IMG/VR virus record: IMGVR_UViG_3300006026_002941 | Span: 1 to 30,168 of that record | Source: a virus | Length of the DNA stretch: 30,168 nucleotides | Reading direction: 5' to 3' (one strand) | Part shown: positions 1 to 5,462 of the stretch, in pieces | How positions within the stretch are numbered: position 1 is the first letter of the stretch | Layout of the letters: every line of letters begins with the position of its first letter | Notes under the pieces: generated by a model | What the model was told of the DNA's origin: nothing | Database searches by the model: none | Seen by the model: only the letters and a program-made list of their open reading frames with translations | Translations under genes and position numbers: made by a program

Positions 1-130
1 CGGAGAGGGCCGGAGAGCGACGGAGAGGGCCGGAGAGGGCCGGAGAGGGCCGGAGAGGGCCGGAGAGGGCCGGAGAGGGCCGGAGAGCGACGGAGAGGGC
101 CGGAGAGGGCCGGAGAGGGCCGGAGAGAGC
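1..130. repeat. Tandem decamer array (13 units of 10 bp)
   Basis: Thirteen consecutive 10-bp units. Ten are exactly CGGAGAGGGC, units 2 and 9 are CGGAGAGCGA, and unit 13 is degenerate (CGGAGAGAGC). The variant recurs seven units apart, which suggests an older 70-bp higher-order duplication. The 10-bp period puts every copy on one face of the helix, as in iteron-like protein-binding arrays. The array may continue beyond the window start. No open frame with a plausible start crosses it. It could be part of a replication origin or partition site, a packaging-related repeat, or an assembly-edge artefact; the sequence alone does not decide. Confidence 0.9.
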
Positions 131-150
131 GCACCCACACGCACCCACAC
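131..150. repeat. Two copies of a second decamer (GCACCCACAC)
   Basis: Two identical adjacent decamers follow the first array directly and keep its 10-bp register. A related stretch (cgcacccccacac) occurs again near 210-222. The pair bridges the decamer array and the 25-bp hairpin repeats, so the whole 1-200 block reads as one composite repeat region. Confidence 0.75.
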
Positions 151-200
151 CGAACACATGTTCGGACATGCCGAACGAACACATGTTCGGACATGCCGAA
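151..200. repeat. 25-bp direct repeat, two exact copies, each with two small inverted repeats
   Basis: Positions 151-175 and 176-200 are identical and abut. Each copy holds CGAAC-acat-GTTCG and, overlapping it, TTCGG-acatg-CCGAA, giving two alternative 5-bp-stem hairpins or dyad binding sites. Paired dyads next to an iteron-like array are typical of origins, partition sites or operators. No gene overlaps them. The helicase gene ends at 268 and points towards this block. Confidence 0.85.
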
Positions 201-267
201 CTTTTTCGACGCACCCCCACACGGGCGCGAGTTGTGTGTTGGTGTTTTGGGTGTTTGTTGGTTTGTA

Positions 268-2157
268 TTATGTGGGTTTGGTGTTGAGGATGTTTTGTAT
301 TTGGGTGGGGGTGATGGCTGGTTGTGTTTTTTGGGTTTTGTTGTGGAGTGTGTTGTGGATGTGGGTGTCGATTGTGGTGGGGTTGATGAGGTTGTGGATG
401 GTGGCGGGTTTGGTTTGTCCGATTCGGTGGATTCGGGCGCAGGTTTGGTGGTATTTGGCGGGGGTCCAGGGTGCTTCGAGGAATAGCATGTTGTTGGAGG
501 CGGTGAGGGTGTGTCCGTGTGCGGCTGCGTCTATTGAGATGATGATGTTTTGGCAGTTTGTGTTATTCATGAATTCTTGTTTGGCGTTTTCGGTTGTTTG
601 GGGGGTTTGGCCTCCGATGATCATTGGGGCGTTGAGTTCGTTGGCTAGGGTTTGTACTATGTGGCGGTGGTGTGCTGCGATTACGATTTTTTGGCCGGAG
701 TTGTTGGCGTTTTGGATCCATTCTAGGGCGTGGGGTATTTTGGATTGGGCGGTGATTTTTCTGAGTTCTGTGAGTTGGATGAGGGTTTCGTGGTTTTGGG
801 TGGCGTAGTGTGCTCGGATTCGGGCGGCGGTTGGGTTGGTGCCTTCTTGTTGGGCTAGTTGTTCTTGTTGTTGTGTGTACCATTGTTGTAGGTTGTTGAG
901 GGCGTGGTTGTACATGGTTTGGTGTTTTTTGTCCATTGTGGTGTGGATGGTGTTGTAGGTGATTGGTGGGAGGTCGGTGAGGACGTGTTGTTTTTCTCTG
1001 CGGATGTAGCAGAGGGTTTGGAGTTTGTTTCGGAGTTCGGTGGTGTTGGTGGCTCCGTGGGTTTGCCAGTGTCCCCAGTTGTCTTTGTATGCGCCGCAGT
1101 ATCGTTTGTAGAAGTTCCAGCGGCCTCCGAATTTGTCGATGTGTCCGAGGATTTCGAGTTGTGGGGCGTATTCGGCTGGCATGTTGGTGATTGGTGTGCC
1201 GGTGAGGAGGAGGATGTTGCCGTTTGTGGGGATGGTTTTTGCGATGTGTTTGGCGGCTTTGGTGCGTTGTGCGTCGGGGTTTTTGCAGTAGTGGGATTCG
1301 TCTAGGATGAGGGTTTGGTGTTTTTGGTTTTTGAGGTGTTGTTTTTGGGTGTGGATGTTGGGGTAGCCGATGATGGTGTAGTCGGTTTTGGTCAGTGTGG
1401 GGGTTTTGCGGCCTTGGATGATTTGGGTGGTGCGGTGGGGTAGGGCTTGTTGGATTTTTGTTTTCCAGTCTTCGGTGAGGCTGGTTGGGCAGATGATGAG
1501 GGCGGGGTATTGGTTTGTGTGTTCTGTGGTTGCGAGGGCTTGGAGTGATTTGCCGAGGCCCATTTCGTCTGCGATGAAGGTGCGTTGTTTTTCGGTGGCG
1601 TAGGCGACGCCTGCTTTTTGGTATGGGTAGAGTTCGAGTTGGAGGGTTGGGATGTTGATGTTGGCGGTTGTGGCGTGTGCGAGGGTGTGGTGGTGTTGTT
1701 GTTTTTTGGTTTCGATTTCGTGTTGTTGTTGGATGTGGTCGGGGATGGGGATGTGGTGGTGGTTGGCCCATTTAATAATGTCGGGGAGTGAGGTGGTTGG
1801 GGCGTGCCATTTTTTGGTGGTTGGGTTCCATTTGGTGCCGGGGATGGTTTTGAGTTGGTTGACGGGTACGGGGTCGTAGGGGATGGTGATTTGGATTGTG
1901 TCGTTGTTGAGGGTGATGTTTGTTTCTCCGATTGGGTGGTCGGGCATGGTGATGTGGAGGAGTTGGTCGTCTATGGTGATGTTCCAGTCGTTGGCGAATC
2001 GGATTGAGCGTTTGAGGTTGGCGATGGGTAGGGTCCAGTGTTTGTTGAGTTTGTCCCATCGGGCGTGGGGGAAGCTGTTTTTGAGCGCGTCGATTTCGTT
2101 TTGGTCGTAGGGGGTTTTGAGGATGAGTTTGTTGTTTTCTAGGTAGAGTTTTTTCAT
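268..2157 (-). CDS. SNF2-family helicase/translocase with N-terminal HARP-like repeats (SMARCAL1-like)
   Basis: A 629-residue SF2 ATPase of the SNF2 group. The N-terminus has two HARP-like repeats (about residues 12-60 and 88-135; TPYDQNEIDAL..FPHARWD and IPYDPVPVNQL..IPGTKWNP), the module that binds forked DNA in SMARCAL1. The ATPase core shows motif I DEMGLGKS (187-194), motif II DESH (286-289), motif III TGTP (319-322) and the late HRIGQ motif (577-581). In this family ATP hydrolysis drives translocation on double-stranded DNA or annealing of strands, so fork remodelling during phage replication is a reasonable inference. The protein is unusually rich in His, Thr, Asn and Gln because its coding strand is almost all A and C. 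The ATG overlaps the stop of the upstream 54-aa gene (ATGA), indicating translational coupling. Confidence 0.9.
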   Translation of the reverse strand: MKKLYLENNKLILKTPYDQNEIDALKNSFPHARWDKLNKHWTLPIANLKRSIRFANDWNITIDDQLLHITMPDHPIGETNITLNNDTIQITIPYDPVPVNQLKTIPGTKWNPTTKKWHAPTTSLPDIIKWANHHHIPIPDHIQQQHEIETKKQQHHHTLAHATTANINIPTLQLELYPYQKAGVAYATEKQRTFIADEMGLGKSLQALATTEHTNQYPALIICPTSLTEDWKTKIQQALPHRTTQIIQGRKTPTLTKTDYTIIGYPNIHTQKQHLKNQKHQTLILDESHYCKNPDAQRTKAAKHIAKTIPTNGNILLLTGTPITNMPAEYAPQLEILGHIDKFGGRWNFYKRYCGAYKDNWGHWQTHGATNTTELRNKLQTLCYIRREKQHVLTDLPPITYNTIHTTMDKKHQTMYNHALNNLQQWYTQQQEQLAQQEGTNPTAARIRAHYATQNHETLIQLTELRKITAQSKIPHALEWIQNANNSGQKIVIAAHHRHIVQTLANELNAPMIIGGQTPQTTENAKQEFMNNTNCQNIIISIDAAAHGHTLTASNNMLFLEAPWTPAKYHQTCARIHRIGQTKPATIHNLINPTTIDTHIHNTLHNKTQKTQPAITPTQIQNILNTKPT

Positions 2158-2318
2158 GTTGTGTTTTTGATGTATTGGATTGCTTCTTCGGTTGGGAGTA
2201 GGAGGAGGAGGGTGTTGGAGTGGTTGATGATGTATTGGCAGTCGTGTTTGGTTCCGCTGTAGAGTACGAATCGTTCGTGGGGGTCTAGGACTGCCCAGTT
2301 GTGGTCTTTTTCGGTCAT
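2154..2318 (-). CDS. Small phage protein, 54 aa, unknown function
   Basis: An open frame of 54 codons (MTEKDHNWAVLDPHERF...) packed between its neighbours. It starts one base after the stop of the upstream 104-aa gene (TAA at 2320-2322) and its TGA overlaps the helicase ATG by 4 nt. It shares the A/C-rich codon use of the flanking genes. It contains a Leu run (LLLLL, residues 37-41) too short for a membrane span. No family is recognised; the tight packing on both sides is the main support. Confidence 0.7.
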   Translation of the reverse strand: MTEKDHNWAVLDPHERFVLYSGTKHDCQYIINHSNTLLLLLPTEEAIQYIKNTT

Positions 2319-2319
2319 G

Positions 2320-2634
2320 TTAGAGTTCGTACATGTCTTCGGGGAGTACGGGTGGTAGGGGGTTGTGTTTGTGCCATGCGAAGGTGTCTACGTACATTGG
2401 TGTTCCTTCGCCTATCCACGCACAGTAGATGTTGAATTCTGCGTATTCGATGGCTTCGTCGTCGGTGAGGCCGTCGTTGGTCAGGATTTGGTGTACGGCG
2501 GCTTTTTCGTAGACGGCGATGGTGTGGCCTTTTCGTTCGGTTATGCCGATGAGGGCTTCGTCTAGTCCGTCTGCGATCATCGTGTCGGGGTAGATTTCTT
2601 CTAGTTCTTTAAGGATCTTCTTGTACTTGAGCAT
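2320..2634 (-). CDS. Conserved small actinophage-type protein, 104 aa, unknown function
   Basis: The start chosen is the ATG at 2634 (MLKYKKILKELEEIYP...). A longer open frame runs to 2775, but a consensus promoter lies exactly in front of 2634, leaving only 6 nt between the -10 box and the ATG, so the message is probably leaderless. The segment around residues 70-90 (DEAIEYAEFN..CAWIGEGTPMYVD) resembles a motif I recall from many small actinobacteriophage proteins of unknown role; that is memory, not a search. It is acidic, with no membrane segment. The gene leads a minus-strand operon with the 54-aa protein and the SNF2 helicase. Confidence 0.8.
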   Translation of the reverse strand: MLKYKKILKELEEIYPDTMIADGLDEALIGITERKGHTIAVYEKAAVHQILTNDGLTDDEAIEYAEFNIYCAWIGEGTPMYVDTFAWHKHNPLPPVLPEDMYEL

Positions 2635-2640
2635 GTTTCT

Positions 2641-2669
2641 ATGATAGGTGGGGGTGTGCTTTTTGTCAA
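2641..2669 (-). promoter_or_regulatory. Promoter, leaderless type, for the 104-aa gene
   Basis: On the minus strand TTGACA (2664-2669), a 17-nt spacer, TATCAT (2641-2646), then 6 nt to the ATG at 2634. The transcription start would fall on or next to the start codon. Confidence 0.8.
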
Positions 2670-2938
2670 GGTGTGGTTTCGAACGTTTGTCTGAAAAGGT
2701 CGTAGCGTTTTGGTATCCATCGGAAGAGGTGTGCGGTGAGGTAGAACCAGAAGGTGATGAGGGCTGGTTGCCCAATTTTTGATTGGGAGAATTTGTAGAA
2801 CGCTGCGGACAGGGTAGGGTTTTTGGTTTTCATCGCAACGATGTCGTATGCGGCGATGTATGCGATTAATCCTATCCACGCTATTTCACCGGTTTTTGGT
2901 GGTTTGTTTGTTTGGGGTGTTGTTTGTGTAGGTACCAT
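2666..2938 (-). CDS. Small membrane protein, 90 aa
   Basis: Starts at the ATG at 2938 (MVPTQTTPQTNKPPKTGEI...). A Pro/Thr/Lys-rich head is followed by a hydrophobic span at about residues 18-35 (EIAWIGLIAYIAAYDIVA) and a second at about 58-73 (PALITFWFYLTAHLF), then a short basic/aromatic tail. Two-pass topology is likely. A -10-like TAAGAT lies 6 nt before the ATG, so it may be leaderless. The 3' end reaches the -35 box of the next gene. Small proteins of this layout are frequent in actinophages; the function is unknown. Confidence 0.75.
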   Translation of the reverse strand: MVPTQTTPQTNKPPKTGEIAWIGLIAYIAAYDIVAMKTKNPTLSAAFYKFSQSKIGQPALITFWFYLTAHLFRWIPKRYDLFRQTFETTP

Positions 2939-2944
2939 AGTTGT

Positions 2945-2950
2945 ATCTTA
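2945..2950 (-). promoter_or_regulatory. -10 box (TAAGAT) before the 90-aa membrane protein
   Basis: TAAGAT on the minus strand with 6 nt to the ATG at 2938, the same spacing as the stronger leaderless promoters of this window. No good -35 box is seen 16-18 nt upstream. Confidence 0.45.
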
Positions 2951-2978
2951 CTACACTTTTTGATAGGAGTTTTTGTCT

Positions 2979-3128
2979 GTGAGCTACCGTAATCATACTT
3001 CTTCTGGTTATGTTAAACGTTTCAAAGTTATGAAGGGTTCGCAGGGGGAGGTGAGTAAGGGTTTTAAGAAGGCGGGTAAGAAGCGTGATGACGTGGTTAG
3101 GTGTAAACAGAAAAACCCTCCCGCTTAG
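2979..3128 (+). CDS. Small basic protein, 49 aa
   Basis: A GTG-started frame (MSYRNHTSSGYVKRFKV...) preceded by AGGAG at about 2966-2970, 9 nt before the GTG. The product is strongly basic (many Lys/Arg), probably disordered and possibly nucleic-acid binding. Its TAG stop lies inside the loop of a strong terminator hairpin, supporting a real single-gene transcript. It is a plus-strand gene inside a mostly minus-strand block. No family recognised. Confidence 0.7.
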   Translation: MSYRNHTSSGYVKRFKVMKGSQGEVSKGFKKAGKKRDDVVRCKQKNPPA

Positions 3129-3139
3129 GGGAGGGTTTT
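3112..3139. terminator. Bidirectional rho-independent terminator
   Basis: AAAACCCTCCC (3112-3122), a 6-nt loop, and GGGAGGGTTTT (3129-3139) form an 11-bp perfect stem. It ends in a T run on both strands. It serves the 49-aa gene on the plus strand and the 44-aa/43-aa pair coming from the other side on the minus strand. Confidence 0.9.
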
Positions 3140-3143
3140 GTCT

Positions 3144-3278
3144 TTATGGGCGTCCTTGCCCTCTGTAGCGTTTGCTGTAGTGTTTGGAATTCTTGTTTCG
3201 GGACTGCTTGTTTTTTGAGTGCTGCCCTTTTCGGCTGATGTTCTTCGGATTGTATGTGTTGCTTCCTAGCTTAGCCAT
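3144..3278 (-). CDS. Small very basic protein, 44 aa
   Basis: ATG at 3278 (MAKLGSNTYNPKNISRKG...) preceded by an AAAGGAAAAAGAAA purine stretch suited to ribosome binding. The frame stays open upstream to 3350, but that part overlaps the 43-aa zinc-ribbon gene, so the inner ATG is preferred. The product is Lys/Arg/Asn/Ser rich and low complexity, probably disordered. It overlaps the preceding gene by 8 nt and ends beside the bidirectional terminator, so the two form a mini-operon. Function unknown. Confidence 0.6.
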   Translation of the reverse strand: MAKLGSNTYNPKNISRKGQHSKNKQSRNKNSKHYSKRYRGQGRP

Positions 3279-3402
3279 TTTCTTTTTCCTTTTTTTGTGG
3301 CGGCATCTTGTGACCTTTGGGGCATGTTGCTTTTGCGCCGGGAGGCCCACCTATTGAGATGTCGCATTTTTCGCATCTGTATGTGATCATTGTGTCGTTC
3401 AT
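3271..3402 (-). CDS. Small zinc-ribbon protein, 43 aa
   Basis: ATG at 3402 (MNDTMITYRCEKCDISIGG...) with AAGGA 7 nt upstream. Cys10-x2-Cys13 and a second knuckle CPKGH (Cys27, His31) give a CxxC...C/H zinc-ribbon pattern, followed by a basic Pro/Lys tail. A TATAAT box lies at 3426-3431. It overlaps the 44-aa gene by 8 nt. The function is not known; such short ribbons are often nucleic-acid binding. Confidence 0.7.
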   Translation of the reverse strand: MNDTMITYRCEKCDISIGGPPGAKATCPKGHKMPPQKKEKENG

Positions 3403-3425
3403 GGCCGTTCCTTGAGTCGGTGTTT

Positions 3426-3431
3426 ATTATA
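3426..3431 (-). promoter_or_regulatory. -10 box (TATAAT) for the zinc-ribbon mini-operon
   Basis: A perfect TATAAT on the minus strand, 23 nt before the ATG at 3402, leaving room for a short leader holding the AAGGA ribosome-binding site. No clear -35 box. Confidence 0.6.
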
Positions 3432-3443
3432 GCACTGTTTTTA

Positions 3444-3473
3444 TTGAGTGTTGTTACTCGTTGAGTTTATGCT
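3444..3473 (+). promoter_or_regulatory. Leaderless-type promoter for the 46-aa gene
   Basis: TTGAGT (3444-3449), an 18-nt spacer and TATGCT (3468-3473), then exactly 6 nt to the ATG at 3480. Weaker than consensus, but the -10-to-ATG distance matches the others. Confidence 0.5.
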
Positions 3474-3479
3474 ATTTGT

Positions 3480-3620
3480 ATGACTGATAAGGATCGTATT
3501 ATTGCATCTTTGTTTTTGATTGAGCAGTGTTCTCCTGATGTGTTTTGGGAGAAGGCGGCGTATTTGCTGCGCTCCGGTTTGTCTAGTAAACCTTTTGACG
3601 TTTCTCAGCTTGTGTCTTAA
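3480..3620 (+). CDS. Small protein, 46 aa, unknown function
   Basis: ATG at 3480 (MTDKDRIIASLFLIEQCSPD...). It reads like a compact helical protein (FWEKAAYLLRSG, FDVSQLVS). There is no Shine-Dalgarno sequence, but a -10-like TATGCT sits 6 nt before the ATG. It converges on thyX and overlaps it tail to tail by 4 nt. No family recognised. Confidence 0.6.
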   Translation: MTDKDRIIASLFLIEQCSPDVFWEKAAYLLRSGLSSKPFDVSQLVS

Positions 3621-4294
3621 GGGGCTACTCGCCCATTGTCGATAAAGTGGCCGTATGTGATAGGCATGGCTGCTTGGAAGAATTGTTCTAGCCCGTCTGC
3701 GTACTGTCGGATTTCCCATTGAGCGGTTTCGTCACCTCGGAGGTTGATGAAGTTCATCAGTGCCCGTGCGTTGGTCGTGGCGTAGAACTCACTGTAGGTA
3801 GCTACTGGGAGTACCATGCGTGCTACTTCTTTTGCCACGCCTTCTTCTAGGAGCTTCTCATATGCGTAAAAGCTTCTGTTGTAGGCGGTCTTGATTTGCT
3901 CCATGGAAGGCTTGTAGTCGTCCATCGGCTCGAATGTGTACGCTCCGGGCTTTCCTACCTGTGTCCGCATTTGTTCTGCGTCAGGAATATACGCTTCAGT
4001 CGTCATCTGGGAGTACCGGCCCGAGTATTCGTTGTAGGACCAGCCGATGCGGTGACGGAACCATTCTCGCACTACGAAGATGGGTGCCTTGATGTGGAAC
4101 CTGAAGAAGTTGTGTTCAAACGGGGTTCCGTGCTTTTCTCGCATCAGGAAACCGATGAGGCCCTTGTCTCGTTCGCTGAGTTGTTCGGTTTGGATTCCGA
4201 AGCTGACTCGTGCGGCGTTGACTACGCTTAGGTCGTCGGCGCAGGCTGCGTCAAGACGGATGAACCCGTTGTCTAGGATCGGGATTTCCGTCAT
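3617..4294 (-). CDS. thyX: Flavin-dependent thymidylate synthase ThyX
   Basis: 225 residues from the ATG at 4294, chosen because it overlaps the stop of the upstream dehydratase gene as ATGA; a start four codons earlier exists but lacks this coupling. ThyX converts dUMP to dTMP using FAD, NADPH and methylene-tetrahydrofolate. The ThyX signature is clear: HGTPFEHNFFRFHI (about 55-68) and RHR (80-82) leading to a conserved NEYSGRY block (88-94). The distance from RHR to the Ser is eight residues here, one more than the usual RHRx7S. The operon pairs dTMP synthesis with a dTDP-sugar enzyme. Length is normal for the family. Confidence 0.95.
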   Translation of the reverse strand: MTEIPILDNGFIRLDAACADDLSVVNAARVSFGIQTEQLSERDKGLIGFLMREKHGTPFEHNFFRFHIKAPIFVVREWFRHRIGWSYNEYSGRYSQMTTEAYIPDAEQMRTQVGKPGAYTFEPMDDYKPSMEQIKTAYNRSFYAYEKLLEEGVAKEVARMVLPVATYSEFYATTNARALMNFINLRGDETAQWEIRQYADGLEQFFQAAMPITYGHFIDNGRVAP

Positions 4295-5322
4295 TCGGTT
4301 AGCCACTCCTTGTGCGCCATGGTCCAGAGCACAGTTCGCTTGAATGATTCTTCTAGCCCGATCGGAGCGGTCCAGCCGTGCTCCTTGAGCTTGCTGCCGT
4401 CTAGAGAGTAGCGCAGGTCATGACCGGGACGGCTGGTGTGGTAATCTACCATCTCGTACTTTGGTGTGGTATTAAGAATATCACCGATCATCTTTACGAT
4501 CTCTAGGTTGTTGATCTCCTGCTCACCTGCAACGTTGAATCGCTGAATGTCCGGTGTGAATTCAGCGTCGCTGTACATTATGGGGTCTACGTTTTCCAAC
4601 AGGTACTGAACGGCATCGGCGTGGTTTCGTGCGTGGAGCCACACTCTTGATCCAATGTCCCATGCCCACTCGTCGCCGTCTCCGGGGCGTCCGTGGACGT
4701 GAATGGTTTCGTTGTTGACGATTCGACGGATCACCATCGGCACATACTTCTCGGGGTGCTGACGTTCACCAAAGTTGTTCATGGTGTTGGTGATAGTGAT
4801 TGGGACACCGTAGGTGCGCCAGTAAGAGTAGGCGATTGCTTCCTGCGCCGCCTTAGATGCCGAGTACGGGTTGGAGGGGCGGTGTGGTTCCCCTTCAACA
4901 TGGTCGTGCCCTAGCGGGGCGGGGCCGTACACTTCATCGGTTGATACTTGAATAAACTTTTCTGGCTCAACGTAACGGGCGTACTCTAACATGTTGAGAA
5001 CGAGGTTTACGTTGTTTTGTACAAAGTCAACCGGGTGAGTGATGGACCGGTCTACGTGAGAGTCCGATGCCATATTTACTATGTAGTCGATGTCACCTAG
5101 CTTTTCGATGAGCTGGGAGTGCACTGGTGATCGAAGGTCATGCCAGACGACTTCTACCCGTTTCGGGTCGTAGCCGTCCATGTCAGTTAACCTTTCAATA
5201 CGGCCTGAGAACCGCAAGGCGTCCATTACTACAATGTCCCAGTCGGTGTTCTTCAGCCAATGTTCAACGGTGTGTGATCCGATGAAACCTAAGCCACCGG
5301 TTAGTAGTACTCGCTTGCTCAT
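4291..5322 (-). CDS. rmlB: dTDP-glucose 4,6-dehydratase-like SDR enzyme (RmlB family)
   Basis: 343 residues. The N-terminal Rossmann motif TGGLGFIGS (8-16) binds NAD. STDEVYG carries the Thr-Asp-Glu triad typical of RmlB, YSASK is the SDR Tyr/Lys catalytic pair, and NNFGERQHPEKYVP matches the conserved substrate-binding loop. The family converts dTDP-glucose to dTDP-4-keto-6-deoxyglucose, the precursor of rhamnose and other deoxysugars; related NDP-sugars are possible substrates. No RmlA, C or D is in the window, so the phage probably uses host enzymes for the other steps. AAAGGA precedes the ATG by 6 nt. A consensus promoter and a leader of roughly 100 nt with a stem-loop lie upstream, unlike the leaderless genes. 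Confidence 0.9.
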   Translation of the reverse strand: MSKRVLLTGGLGFIGSHTVEHWLKNTDWDIVVMDALRFSGRIERLTDMDGYDPKRVEVVWHDLRSPVHSQLIEKLGDIDYIVNMASDSHVDRSITHPVDFVQNNVNLVLNMLEYARYVEPEKFIQVSTDEVYGPAPLGHDHVEGEPHRPSNPYSASKAAQEAIAYSYWRTYGVPITITNTMNNFGERQHPEKYVPMVIRRIVNNETIHVHGRPGDGDEWAWDIGSRVWLHARNHADAVQYLLENVDPIMYSDAEFTPDIQRFNVAGEQEINNLEIVKMIGDILNTTPKYEMVDYHTSRPGHDLRYSLDGSKLKEHGWTAPIGLEESFKRTVLWTMAHKEWLTE

Positions 5323-5345
5323 ATTTTCCTTTGTGTTAGTTCGTT

Positions 5346-5374
5346 GGGGATCAGCCCCGTTTGGGACTGACCCC
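5346..5374 (-). promoter_or_regulatory. Leader hairpin upstream of the rmlB-thyX operon
   Basis: On the minus strand GGGGTCAGTCCC, loop AAAC, then GGGGCTGATCCCC. This gives about 12 pairs with one bulged T and one G-T pair. It lies in the transcribed leader between the promoter and the rmlB ribosome-binding site. It has no T run after it, so it looks more like an mRNA structure (stability or control element) than a terminator. Confidence 0.6.
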
Positions 5375-5432
5375 CTGCTTTTGAAAATACCCGTTTGTGT
5401 GTTTACTTTTGTATTTTTAAAAGCGTGTTTTT

Positions 5433-5461
5433 ACTATATGCGATGTGTTTGAAAGTGTCAA
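5433..5461 (-). promoter_or_regulatory. Consensus promoter of the rmlB-thyX operon
   Basis: TTGACA (5456-5461), a 17-nt spacer and TATAGT (5433-5438) on the minus strand. It sits directly after the stop codon of the primase-helicase gene (5463). Transcription would start near 5426, about 100 nt before the rmlB ATG. Confidence 0.85.
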
Positions 5462-5462
5462 G

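Noticed and set aside
1-130. CRISPR array
   Set aside because: The units are 10 bp and contiguous, without spacers of 25-40 bp, and no cas genes are present; the Cas4-like protein is a phage recombination nuclease by context.
563-2059. Minus-strand frames of 402 and 95 codons overlapping the helicase in another frame
   Set aside because: They are His/Pro/Arg/Thr-rich shadows of the A/C-rich coding strand with no domain pattern.
158-2110. Several plus-strand open frames (for example 158-808, 904-1305, 1652-1879) opposite the helicase gene
   Set aside because: They are low-complexity Val/Gly/Trp/Leu sequences forced by the G/T-rich strand, lack ribosome-binding sites and lie opposite a protein with clear helicase motifs.
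5346-5374. Rho-independent terminator before rmlB
   Set aside because: The stem is good but no T run follows on the minus strand, and it lies between the promoter and gene start, so a leader structure fits better.
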